64,000 nucleotides of DNA from contig NZ_CP031963.1 in assembly GCF_003443675.1 (NCBI RefSeq), positions 434,001-498,000 of the forward strand, in the 5' to 3' direction. The DNA comes from Aquimarina sp. BL5 (GTDB lineage Bacteria > Bacteroidota > Bacteroidia > Flavobacteriales > Flavobacteriaceae). A program made the position numbers and the translations under genes. The notes beneath the pieces were generated by a model, which ran no database searches, was not told the DNA's origin, and was given only the letters and a program-made list of their open reading frames with translations. Shown here one piece after another: positions 42,440 through 51,560 of the stretch (position 1 is the first letter of the stretch; every line of letters starts with the position of its first letter).

Positions 42440-43171
42440 TCAATCATTTTTAGTTTGTTCCTTAATCAATTTATCCTTTGCTGCTTTCCATTTAAGCGAG
42501 ATTTCAGCAAATTTATTAGGGAAACTTAAACTTTCACTTAGAAATTTAAATTGGTGGTTAAGGTCAACAACATATTTTCTGTTCTTTATATGAACACCAT
42601 TATTATTTAGTAGATCAAACAGGCCAGAGTCGAGTTTTAATACTAAATTTTGGTAGTTAATTACATATAGATAATACAGTTTTTTATACATAAAATCTTT
42701 ATCTCCGCCATACTTTTCTATTAATTTGTAAGTTAAACTAATTTCGGTAGTAAAATAAATAATCCTATTTACCTTATCTAAATATAAATCATCTAAAGGA
42801 GTTGCAAATTCAAGAATGTTATTTGTCAAAAAGATGAAATCATCTGTTTTAAACTCGCTTTGTTGAATCATCTTAATCTGATCAAGAATTGTTCTTTCCT
42901 CTTCTTGGTTTTTGAAAATTTCATTAGCTTTAATCTGAGCCTTAAAAGCTAAAAAAACTAGAATAGCGGCTAGTCCATTTATAAAAGGTGCTGTAATTCC
43001 ACCAATAGTGTCTCCAATTCCTCCCGTATTCGAAAAATCATAGAAGTCAAACATTAAGGGAAAGTAGGATGCTAAAGGTGGGATTATAAGAATAATAAGA
43101 AGTATTAATAGGAAAAACTGACTAGTTGTGTAATTTTCGATCTTAAATATATTTTTTAGTTTTTTTGCCAT
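42440..43171 (-). CDS. Membrane protein, possible phage abortive-infection (AbiC-like)
   Basis: A 243-residue protein with two N-terminal transmembrane helices (about 20-40 and 62-82) separated by GGIGDTIGGITAPFINGLAA, a pattern I associate with putative phage abortive-infection (putAbiC-like) proteins; a long cytoplasmic helical domain follows. No enzymatic motif is visible. Located in an accessory, repeat-rich stretch. Assignment is tentative. Confidence 0.55.
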   Translation of the reverse strand: MAKKLKNIFKIENYTTSQFFLLILLIILIIPPLASYFPLMFDFYDFSNTGGIGDTIGGITAPFINGLAAILVFLAFKAQIKANEIFKNQEEERTILDQIKMIQQSEFKTDDFIFLTNNILEFATPLDDLYLDKVNRIIYFTTEISLTYKLIEKYGGDKDFMYKKLYYLYVINYQNLVLKLDSGLFDLLNNNGVHIKNRKYVVDLNHQFKFLSESLSFPNKFAEISLKWKAAKDKLIKEQTKND

Positions 43172-43231
43172 CTATTAAGTTGATTTATTCCCTTTAGTAT
43201 AAAGTTAAGAAATTAATAATACATGTATTTA

Positions 43232-43915
43232 TCAGTTTTCATATATATGATTCCATTCCATATCAAATCTAATTTCGAAGTTCTCAATATTTGGTTTTTC
43301 TTCTCTACGAAGACTTTTAATATATTCGAGGAAGTGGGCTTTGATATGTTGTAACATAGCCCAAGGATTAAGAACAATCCCCATTTCATTACCACTTATT
43401 TCTCCTGAAGTCATAAGGATACTTGGATTATTAGTTATAGAAAAACCTTTTTTTGGGAAACTACTATGAAATACCCCACAGCGACCAAGTTTGTAAAAAC
43501 CTTTAGTTACTAACTTGTAGTTTTCTTCGGCAAATTCTTTCTGCATAACATATGCATTACTTTCTGGGCTATACCTCGGAGGAATAGGAGATTCAGGATC
43601 AAATTCTGCCATCAATTGTTCTGCATGATCAAATAGACCCGGAATAATAGCTTTTAATCCATAATTAAAAAATACACGGGACTGTCCATCACTATTTTTT
43701 CCTTTTAGATATTGAGCAATCATTTCAAAATAATTTAACACGTGCATTAGTATACTATTAGAATAAGAGTACTGATCGATTTGCTTAGCAAGCATTTCCG
43801 CTGGATAAAATAGAGAATAAAGAATCTGGTCTTCGAAGACATCAATCTTATCCATGATTGAAGGGTTTTTCAGCTTTTCATCTTGATAGTTTAGACTAAT
43901 GTTAAATGCCATCAT
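43232..43915 (-). CDS. Hypothetical protein, 227 residues
   Basis: Soluble, mostly helical protein with no recognised family. Features: MDKIDVFEDQILYSLFYPAEM, a conserved-looking RCGVFHSSFPKKG segment near residue 145, and an Asn/Pro-rich loop. It lies 60 bp upstream of the AbiC-like gene on the same strand, so the two may be co-transcribed and could form a defence pair. Start at 43915 or the next Met at 43912. Confidence 0.6.
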   Translation of the reverse strand: MMAFNISLNYQDEKLKNPSIMDKIDVFEDQILYSLFYPAEMLAKQIDQYSYSNSILMHVLNYFEMIAQYLKGKNSDGQSRVFFNYGLKAIIPGLFDHAEQLMAEFDPESPIPPRYSPESNAYVMQKEFAEENYKLVTKGFYKLGRCGVFHSSFPKKGFSITNNPSILMTSGEISGNEMGIVLNPWAMLQHIKAHFLEYIKSLRREEKPNIENFEIRFDMEWNHIYEN

Positions 43916-44549
43916 TGCTTTTTAGAATTTTATGTCTTACAAAATACTAATTAGTTTGGAATGTTTTTTTTCATAAAGGTTAAATTAAATTTCTATTAAA
44001 ACATTATGTAAAATAGAACCTAGAAGCTTTAAAATGGCCTCTGAAAACTTTGGCATAAACAATAGGTGAATGAGCGTATATATTTTAGAGGGTTAGCAAT
44101 ACATATTCTTAAGAATAACTAGGCTAAAGGCTAGTTCAAAGCAATCTTAATCAGTTCCAATGTTTTCTAAAATATAGTGATTGAGCCGTACATTGTTTCC
44201 AAAGTTTTGGGAAGCCTTGATGCTTCGGCAAGCTCAGCACAGGTTTTTTTGTTCTTTTGTCATTTACCTTGAGTTTATCGAAGGGTCAAGAAAAAAAGAT
44301 AATGCAAACTCTTAGAAAAGTTTAATCTGTATTCTGTGGTTAGCATATGCATAGAAATTATCTCGCAGAGTAATTTTATGCTTATGCGGGAACTTTCACG
44401 AGAATCGCATAAAAACTTTTTTTACGCATAATTAATCAAATACGCGATTTATAAACAACCTAGTTGGCTATGTGGCTGAATATTGTGTGTAGAATAAAAT
44501 GCCAGAAGCATTTTGTTATACAAAACAATCGAGCGCATAGGCAGCGGCA

Positions 44550-44858
<309 letters not shown>

Positions 44859-45178
44859 TAAACCATACCCTAATTATTTATTGTTTATAGATAAATTCAT
44901 TAATCAAGAGACCAATATTACTAATTCTAATAAATCTAATATTTCGTACAATGGTTCAAGTTTTTTCAATTATGCGATTCTCAGTGATTAGGAATTTCTA
45001 CATATTTATAGCTATATGATTATTAATTTCCGCATTTCTATATAAATGAAATAAAAACTAACAAAACACAAATGATCTACTAATCTCGTGTTCCTGATTA
45101 ATGAATGATGATTTACTAAAACTGTGTTACTATAACTAAAAATAGCCCCATAAATTTAATAACACAGAATTTCACTTT

Positions 45179-46132
45179 TTAGAATGGCGCAAAAGTATCT
45201 TTCGGTCCGTCTGGTATACTCCAACGCTGGCGTGCTGTTATAGTTTTTGTATCATCAAATTCAGTTATTGAGTTTTCAGAACTACCATAGCTATTGGTGC
45301 TACCTCGTGGGATTTGCATATGGTCTCCATATAACCAGACCACCAGATTACTACGTTGTCCACTAATGATTGGATGTGTAGCATGTGGGACATTACCGCG
45401 ATGAATTATTGCTTTACCTGGTTCAAAAATAGTTTGTACCGTTTTTCCTGTGGTTTTATCATGGAAATCAACTTGTGAACCTGTAAATTCTTCATCAGGT
45501 AGGTTCATATTGATATTCAAAGTAGCGGCTGAAGCATCAGTATGCGCGTGCAAATCTTTATCCTTGTCAGGATTATACTGAATGGAAAAACCAAATGTTT
45601 GGTTATCATAGCCATAAGTCCCCAGTAACAAACGAGCAATCGGACGCATATATCGGTTCATCATATCGTCGTAAAATGCTTGAAAATTAGGCGCAGCCAG
45701 ATGTCCTTCGGAGCGTGGATCAAGCATAACCCCGTAACGATTTAATTGGATTCCGTATGGTGCGCGTTTAGGGATTTGTGAATTTGCTACAGCTTCTAAA
45801 TAATCTCGGAATTCCGCTAGGCGTTTAAGGTCAAAAAACTGTGCAGTATAAACTCCGGGAATAATTTCTTCCCATAAATCGGCAACAGCATTTTCTTTTT
45901 CTGGGTTTTCCCAAGCATCATTAATAGCTTGTCGCAAGCGTGGATCAAGCAGTGTTTCGTCAGGGATAAGTAAGTTATCTTTATTTTCGATTTCCCACGC
46001 TGCCCAAGCATCTTCGAGCAATTTTCTGTTACTGTTCCAAAAATGTGATACAGAGGCTTCCCGTTTCAATGATGCTTCACGAGATGGCTGAGTGAGCGCA
46101 CGGGCTTGTGCGAGTGTATTATTTTTTTTCAT
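45179..46132 (-). CDS. 2-oxoglutarate/Fe(II)-dependent dioxygenase
   Basis: A 317-residue protein with a double-stranded beta-helix core of the prolyl-4-hydroxylase type. Iron ligands His197 and Asp199 (LHAHTDAS) and a distal His near 250-253 (HRGNVPHATHP); Arg260 (SGQRSNLVVW) would bind 2-oxoglutarate. The start MKKNNTLAQ at 46132 is preferred to a longer frame to 46201 with an odd leader. It follows the enoyl-CoA hydratase gene by 86 bp on the same strand. Substrate unknown; free small molecule or peptide are both possible. Confidence 0.82.
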   Translation of the reverse strand: MKKNNTLAQARALTQPSREASLKREASVSHFWNSNRKLLEDAWAAWEIENKDNLLIPDETLLDPRLRQAINDAWENPEKENAVADLWEEIIPGVYTAQFFDLKRLAEFRDYLEAVANSQIPKRAPYGIQLNRYGVMLDPRSEGHLAAPNFQAFYDDMMNRYMRPIARLLLGTYGYDNQTFGFSIQYNPDKDKDLHAHTDASAATLNINMNLPDEEFTGSQVDFHDKTTGKTVQTIFEPGKAIIHRGNVPHATHPIISGQRSNLVVWLYGDHMQIPRGSTNSYGSSENSITEFDDTKTITARQRWSIPDGPKDTFAPF

Positions 46133-46218
46133 TTTTTTAATGTTTTTATTAAAAGCGAATGCCTTTACTATGAAAGACATTCGTTTTATGTAATAAATCA
46201 ATCTTAGCTACAAAAAAG

Positions 46219-47070
46219 TTAATCTCTTTTAATTTCTTGTAAATCTAGTAACATGCTTTCCCAGTTTTTCTGGTTATTATGGTCAAATTGTGCCCCATTT
46301 TCATCTGCAATCGTAAAACGCTTAATCGCTGGCGTTTTGGGGGTTGCCTGAAATAATTGGTACGCTTCTTCTTTCAAAGCATCTGCAATTGGTAAATCTA
46401 TAGATGCGTACACAGCGCGTTTACAAGCTTCAATAGATTCTGCAGGGAATTTAGAAATACGTTCTGCTAGTGCATCTACATAAGGTCCTATTTCATCTGC
46501 ATCCAAAGCTTTATTTATCGTTCCGAATTTTTCCGCTTCATCAGCATCCCAATCTCTAGCTCCTAAAATAATTTCCAATGCTTTACCAAGTCCAGCTTGC
46601 CTTGCCATACGAGACGCTCCCCCACCACATGGTAAAATTCCCATACCAACTTCCATTTGCATAAACGTAGCTTTACCTCTTGCAGCAAAACGCATATCTA
46701 ATGCTAATGCCATTTCGTGCCCGCCACCACGCGCAAAACCTTCAATTTTTGCAATAGTTGCTTGTGGCACGTTGCTTAATCGTTCTAATACAGACTGTAG
46801 ATCAAGTAACTTAACCTCACTTCTTGGCACAACTTCTTCAGACATATCTCTTAGCAAGTTGGTATCATAATGACATACCCAATAACCAGGATTTGAAGAT
46901 TGAAAAACAACCACTTTTACGCTTCTGTCTCTTTCTAATCGTAAGCAAAGACTACTTAGGTCTGCTAACATTTCTTGTCCTTGTACATTGACAGGTCCAA
47001 AGTTAATATCTACTGTTAAAATTCCACCGTTTTGTTTTGCTGTGAATGTTTGAAAATTTTTGTAATCCAT
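46219..47070 (-). CDS. Enoyl-CoA hydratase/isomerase family protein
   Basis: Crotonase-fold protein of 283 residues. The oxyanion-hole region ATIAKIEGFARGGGHEMALALDMRFAA (about 106-132, residues not quoted in full elsewhere) and MEVGMGILPCGGGASRMARQAG follow the family pattern. The position of the usual catalytic Glu pair in hydratases is occupied by Glu118-region and CGGGA residues, so activity could be hydratase, isomerase or other. Sits between a small NTF2-like gene (25 bp) and the dioxygenase; likely one transcript. Confidence 0.82.
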   Translation of the reverse strand: MDYKNFQTFTAKQNGGILTVDINFGPVNVQGQEMLADLSSLCLRLERDRSVKVVVFQSSNPGYWVCHYDTNLLRDMSEEVVPRSEVKLLDLQSVLERLSNVPQATIAKIEGFARGGGHEMALALDMRFAARGKATFMQMEVGMGILPCGGGASRMARQAGLGKALEIILGARDWDADEAEKFGTINKALDADEIGPYVDALAERISKFPAESIEACKRAVYASIDLPIADALKEEAYQLFQATPKTPAIKRFTIADENGAQFDHNNQKNWESMLLDLQEIKRD

Positions 47071-47095
47071 TTTATTTGATTTTTAGAGTTATTAT

Positions 47096-47431
47096 TTAAT
47101 TGTTTACTGAGGCGAATGTGTGCTGTTTTATCTTTCCGTTTTCAATAATGTAAGTGTCCGTAGCTAGCCGTAAGTCTATGTGTTTATTTTTTCCATTCCA
47201 AACGAAGTAAACCACCTTACCGTTCGTTTCTTGTTTGATGGTATTGAATTGAAAATCTTCGAAATTTGGCAAGAACTCTGTATAGAATTCTAATATCTCG
47301 GACTTACCTTTATAGGTTTTTTCTGGAGTAATAAACAATGCATCATCTGAATAATCTTCTGCTACATTTGAAGCGTTTAATGTATCAACAGCCTTCATAT
47401 GGCTCTCAAAAACATCTTGTGAATTTTTCAT
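47096..47431 (-). CDS. SnoaL/NTF2-like protein
   Basis: A 111-residue NTF2-like fold protein (AVDTLNASNVAEDYSDDALFI, then YKGKSEILEFYTEFLP, ending TDTYIIENGKIKQHTFASV). Cytoplasmic: no signal peptide. The ATG at 47431 is chosen because TACATTTG at 47459-47466 is a promoter box that overlaps the start of any longer version. First gene of a probable operon with the enoyl-CoA hydratase and dioxygenase. May act as a small isomerase/cyclase or ligand-binding protein. Confidence 0.78.
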   Translation of the reverse strand: MKNSQDVFESHMKAVDTLNASNVAEDYSDDALFITPEKTYKGKSEILEFYTEFLPNFEDFQFNTIKQETNGKVVYFVWNGKNKHIDLRLATDTYIIENGKIKQHTFASVNN

Positions 47432-47458
47432 TATAACTATTGTTTTAAAATTATAATG

Positions 47459-47466
47459 CAAATGTA
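47459..47466 (-). promoter_or_regulatory. Promoter -7 box TACATTTG (minus strand)
   Basis: CAAATGTA on the plus strand; perfect TAnnTTTG on the minus strand, 27 bp upstream of the ATG at 47431. Confidence 0.6.
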
Positions 47467-47532
47467 CTTTAGCGTCTGTGGTTAGATTTGGTAAGAAAAA
47501 AAGAGGTTTTAGTAAAAAACGAGGAAAGGATA

Positions 47533-48387
47533 CTATTGAGAGTCTTTTAGGTTGGCTTGGTAGTTTTTTGCAGTCATTCCTTTATATACCTTGAATGTTT
47601 TATCTAGATGACTACTATCAGTAAATCCTAATTCGTGAGCAATTTCTGAAACAGTAGAATTGGTGTATTTAAGACGTGTTTCCGCCAATTTTAATTTGTA
47701 ATTAAGTATGTATTTTTTTAAACCAATTCCCATGTTGCTTTTAAAGTATTGACTAATGTAATTTTCTGAAATATGGAATTGGTTTGACAACTCTTTCTTC
47801 GAGAGTTTTTCAGAATCATGAACGTAATGATGAATGTAATTGATAATGCCCTGAATCTTAGAATCAGTAATATCTGTTGAAACAAAGTCAATGTTTCTAG
47901 ATATTAAGTGAAGTATGGAATGTAATACAGATTTTAAGATAGTTTCACTTTTTAAATTTTCATCATTATACTCGTTGCATAGTACTGTGAATAAAGAAAG
48001 AATACTACTTTCATCAGTTTTAGATTGAAATTTTAAATGTGATGTTCTATTAGCACCGTGTAATATGGTTTCTATTTTTTTAAACCATTGCTTGCGTTGC
48101 GCTTTATTTTCATCTGATAACATATCACCAAAAAAACTGTTAAGAAATTTGACAGCAGAGACCGTTGTTGGTGTTTTTATTTCAAAATTGTACTGGTCGC
48201 TAGGTATAAAAATAAAAATTTGATTGTCATTATAAGCTACTCGATGATTATTGATAATTAGTGTACCAGAGCCTTTTTCAATAAATAATATTTCAAAAAA
48301 TCGTATGGGTGTGTATTGACAAAAAGCTAACGCTGTTACATCTTTAAACTTTTTAATCACGATATTTTCAAATATAGTTCTAGGCAT
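47533..48387 (-). CDS. AraC-family transcription regulator
   Basis: A 284-residue regulator: cupin-like ligand domain (about 15-150) and C-terminal double helix-turn-helix (about 185-284; LSKKELSNQFHISENYISQY and SEIAHELGFTDSSHLDKTF). Its start is 3 bp after the SDR stop codon, so the two are co-transcribed. It probably responds to a small metabolite and controls the SDR, and perhaps the NTF2-hydratase-dioxygenase genes immediately downstream (inference). Confidence 0.88.
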   Translation of the reverse strand: MPRTIFENIVIKKFKDVTALAFCQYTPIRFFEILFIEKGSGTLIINNHRVAYNDNQIFIFIPSDQYNFEIKTPTTVSAVKFLNSFFGDMLSDENKAQRKQWFKKIETILHGANRTSHLKFQSKTDESSILSLFTVLCNEYNDENLKSETILKSVLHSILHLISRNIDFVSTDITDSKIQGIINYIHHYVHDSEKLSKKELSNQFHISENYISQYFKSNMGIGLKKYILNYKLKLAETRLKYTNSTVSEIAHELGFTDSSHLDKTFKVYKGMTAKNYQANLKDSQ

Positions 48388-48390
48388 GAT

Positions 48391-49200
48391 TTAACCAACT
48401 ATTTCTTCTGTTTTGGTAACTAATTTTGTAATTAATTCATCATCATAAGCATCTTGATGGGCTTTGGCAAAATTACCTTTCGGATTGCCTTTATCATTAT
48501 CAAAATACTTACCTGTGCTGTCTTTATAGTCTTCTGAAATTGCTAAATCATATAATATATCAGAACCTTTTGATGCTGGCGACCAATGTTGTCCATAGGC
48601 TTCATTTGCCATGTTGGTATTTAATAAAGAACCAGGGTTTACAGCAATCGTAGTAATACTTGGGTTTTCTTTTGCAAAAGCAAAACTCCACATCGTTAAT
48701 GCCAGCTTACTTTGAGCATAGGCTTCATTAGCATTAACATTACCAACTCCAGCTAGCATCGTATCTGTAACATGTGATTGAGCTGCCGAACTTAAATTTA
48801 TAATACGTGATGATTCAGAGTTTTTTAGTAATGGAAGTATTGCATTGGTTAAAACATAAGGTGCAAAATAATTAACCACTAGCCTAATATCAAAGTTTTC
48901 AAATTTACTAGTTGCTGAAGTTTTAAAAATTCCTGCGTTATTAATTAGTACATCTATTTTAGAAACCTTGTTCCTTATGTTAGTTACCATTCGTTTCACA
49001 TCCTCTAAATCTGAAAAATCGGCAACAAAACCATCTACATTATTATTCCCTGAAACTTCTTTTATCTCTAAAATTACACCTTGTAATTTTTCTTTATTTC
49101 TACCATGAACGTAAATGGTATGTCCATCTTTAGCAAGTTTTACAGCTGTTAATTTTCCAATTCCGTCTGTACTCCCTGTTATTAGTATGGTTTTATTCAT
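48391..49200 (-). CDS. Short-chain dehydrogenase/reductase
   Basis: Classical SDR of 269 residues: nucleotide motif TGSTDGIG (8-15), NNAG (87-90), active-site Ser in NLSSAAQ (about 137-138), Tyr161 and Lys165 (YAQSK). NADP preference is suggested by HGRNKEK after strand 2. The variable C-terminal part resembles retinol-dehydrogenase-like SDRs. Operon with AraC regulator; a promoter box is at 49256. Confidence 0.88.
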   Translation of the reverse strand: MNKTILITGSTDGIGKLTAVKLAKDGHTIYVHGRNKEKLQGVILEIKEVSGNNNVDGFVADFSDLEDVKRMVTNIRNKVSKIDVLINNAGIFKTSATSKFENFDIRLVVNYFAPYVLTNAILPLLKNSESSRIINLSSAAQSHVTDTMLAGVGNVNANEAYAQSKLALTMWSFAFAKENPSITTIAVNPGSLLNTNMANEAYGQHWSPASKGSDILYDLAISEDYKDSTGKYFDNDKGNPKGNFAKAHQDAYDDELITKLVTKTEEIVG

Positions 49201-49255
49201 AAAAATCTCTTTATTTATACTTTCTAATGTTTACGCTATAATTTCTTTTGAAGTA

Positions 49256-49263
49256 CAAAAATA
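49256..49263 (-). promoter_or_regulatory. Promoter -7 box TATTTTTG (minus strand)
   Basis: CAAAAATA on the plus strand; matches TAnnTTTG on the minus strand, 55 bp upstream of the SDR start. The rest of the 269-bp gap holds nothing recognised. Confidence 0.5.
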
Positions 49264-49469
49264 GTTAGACGACAAAAATTCTAATGAGTAAAAATCAATG
49301 CTATTTTAGTAAAAAACAAGGATTTGATTAAATAAAAACATCTTTCTTCTTAATTTATATGGTTATACATACATATTACGCTTCCCTCCTACGTTTATAG
49401 GATACGCAAAGTTTATTAGTAGCTGTAATTTTCCCGGTCACAACAAATACTACAGCATTCTTCTTTATA

Positions 49470-50402
49470 TTATTTATCTACTCTTGTTGCTGTTTTACTA
49501 ATAATTTTCCAATCATTTTTAAACTTTTTTAGCAAGAATAAATCAATATACACCCATGCTCTATTAGGGCCAGCAATTTCAACTTTTGCTGTTGCGATAT
49601 CTTTTGTAACAGTAACCTCTAAAATTTTAGCATCCCTCCCATTGAACTTTCCTTTTTCAGCGTTTTTAAAAAAATCAGCATATTCACTTGGGGAATATTT
49701 TTTGAAATCTCCATCTCTGTTGGTTAGATATAATGTCGCATTGTCTGAAAAGGCATTTAGTAACATTTCTCTCTTGTTATAAGAACTACCTTCCATATAT
49801 TTTTGGAGAGTCTGCACAACTGCAGGATGATGTGCTGATTCTCTATATGTGGAAGCGTCGCTTATTGGATAAAAATTTTCCGTAATAATAGAGGCCATTT
49901 TATTGTTTTCTCTTTTAATTAAAAAAGATCCACCCCAAACTACTTTAGGATACTCTATAACTTGCGCTATCATTTCGCCCAAAGATGGAATGGTACTTTT
50001 AAATTTTTCTATAGCCTCTTCTTTTGGAGCCCAACGGAATTCTACATTTTTATTTGTTGGTAAATCATTCGTAGTAGATTTAGCGACATACATCTGTCGT
50101 ATACTTACAGCGTTATTAAAATCAAATTTATAAGTAAAAACACCTTTAAGGTTTGGTTTTGTTATGGATACTCCATATTTCTTGGAGATACTATCGATAA
50201 CTTCATTTATAGTATGTCTTTTCTCATAAAATGCACCTATTGTTATCCAACCGATTGTTGCTTTTTTTAATAAAATATCTCCGTTATCATTAACAATAAC
50301 TAAATTAATAACGGATGTATTTACATCTTTATCAATTTTAGATTGGGCATGTATACATTGAATTGTAAGGAGCATCGCTAATACTAGGATGTAATTTTTC
50401 AT
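49470..50402 (-). CDS. Secreted fusion: degenerate Nudix domain + NTF2-like domain
   Basis: A 310-residue protein with signal peptide (to about residue 19, ending CIHAQ). Residues about 28-140 have a Nudix-hydrolase-like pattern (SVINLVIVNDNGDILLKK, GWITIGAF, then TINEVIDSISKKYGV), but the catalytic REUxEE is reduced to NEVIDS, so hydrolysis is doubtful. Residues about 190-310 are an NTF2-like (lumazine-binding-like) domain of the same family as the gene split by the transposon (YSPSEYADFFKNAEKGKFNG, ending DWKIISKTATR). Role unknown. Confidence 0.72.
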   Translation of the reverse strand: MKNYILVLAMLLTIQCIHAQSKIDKDVNTSVINLVIVNDNGDILLKKATIGWITIGAFYEKRHTINEVIDSISKKYGVSITKPNLKGVFTYKFDFNNAVSIRQMYVAKSTTNDLPTNKNVEFRWAPKEEAIEKFKSTIPSLGEMIAQVIEYPKVVWGGSFLIKRENNKMASIITENFYPISDASTYRESAHHPAVVQTLQKYMEGSSYNKREMLLNAFSDNATLYLTNRDGDFKKYSPSEYADFFKNAEKGKFNGRDAKILEVTVTKDIATAKVEIAGPNRAWVYIDLFLLKKFKNDWKIISKTATRVDK

Positions 50403-50703
50403 ACTGATTGTTTTTATTATTAATATGCTGCAAATGTCTAAGGTTTAGACACTGTTTCCTACTTACATCACGATCTTGGCATACAAAATGGGTGGATAAA
50501 ACATATTTTTTGAGTTTGTGTTAAATAAAAAACATCAAGGGATGTACGGCATTATCGCGAAAGCATAACTTGTACGCAATCTTATTTTTGATTTGAAGAA
50601 TTGCGATACTGTACCACAGTAGCGAAAGTAATATTTTTAAAAGCCGTAAAAGCTAAGTGTAACAACTCAAAATAATAGGGAATCCAAGTAAACTAAAGCA
50701 CAT
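50403..50703. other. Intergenic region, nothing recognised
   Basis: A 301-bp AT-rich gap. AGACATTTG (minus strand, near 50433) is a weak promoter candidate for the gene at 50402. No gene, repeat or terminator identified. Confidence 0.4.
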
Positions 50704-51303
50704 TTAGTAATACAATCTAAAATCAAGTAGTTTACAGGCTTTATAATGTCTTTGGTGCAACTCTTCTACAACATCTAGCATATTCTCATCTTCTTTAAAT
50801 AAGTTAAAGAATGCGATATCAAGATTAGAACTAGTGATTCCATTATATGGATTACCGTATCCAGAAACACCTTTTGCGCCGGTAATATCCAAAAAATATT
50901 GTGCCTCTTCTTCGTCTAAATCCAGCACTTTTGCATTTGAAAAATGTAAAATCTTTCCTTGTAATCTTCCTTCAAAAATTTCTGCAATCTCCTGTAAACT
51001 GTAATAGTAATCATTCAAACAAATACTATTTGCTTCACCTGTTATCACAAAGTAGATGATTTCATAATTTTTAAAATAATGATCATCCAGGACCAATGCA
51101 TTTAAGCTAGCCTCTAAACCTTCAATGGTGTCGCATGTTTTATAAATACTAGCTACTCCATATTGCGAAGTTAATTTTTCTAATTTTTCTTGTGCTTCGG
51201 TAATCTTGTTTGTTTCTATATCATCCACTGCTTCTAAACAGTAAATGAAATAATCTGTATCTATCAATTGTTTTTGGGGTAATTGCTGTCTTTTATCTAA
51301 CAA
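50704..51303 (-). CDS. DUF6642-like degenerate caspase/CHAT-fold protein
   Basis: A 199-residue cytoplasmic protein that follows the layout of DUF6642/caspase-like proteins: FIYCLEAVDDIE, a CDTIEGLEASLN helix, YEIIYFVITGE, LQEIAEIFEG, then GKILHFSNAKVLD and ITGAKGVSGYG. In active relatives the strand ends carry HG and GSC; here they read VITG and FSNA, so both catalytic residues are missing. It may be a pseudo-enzyme that binds rather than cuts. Family assignment is from memory of the pattern and moderate. Confidence 0.55.
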   Translation of the reverse strand: MLDKRQQLPQKQLIDTDYFIYCLEAVDDIETNKITEAQEKLEKLTSQYGVASIYKTCDTIEGLEASLNALVLDDHYFKNYEIIYFVITGEANSICLNDYYYSLQEIAEIFEGRLQGKILHFSNAKVLDLDEEEAQYFLDITGAKGVSGYGNPYNGITSSNLDIAFFNLFKEDENMLDVVEELHQRHYKACKLLDFRLYY

Positions 51304-51335
51304 AACTTCAGGATTTATGAAACGTATATAAATAG

Positions 51336-51343
51336 CAAAAATA
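51336..51343 (-). promoter_or_regulatory. Promoter -7 box TATTTTTG (minus strand)
   Basis: CAAAAATA on the plus strand, 32 bp upstream of the start at 51303; matches TAnnTTTG. Confidence 0.45.
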
Positions 51344-51560
51344 ATGTAACTCTTTTATTCTTTTAAATAAAAAAATAAACTAGAACATAATCATCCAGTA
51401 TTTATTCTCACTTCGCTCCTATTATCAAGTAAACTCAATTAGTCCTTACGTATACGTTCATAAAAGAATGAAAAAAGATCAAAGTATAAATGATTGTACT
51501 TTTAGAATATCTTAAAAAAAATTAGAAAACTTTTCTATCTTTTTTTGTACTTTTAATTTT

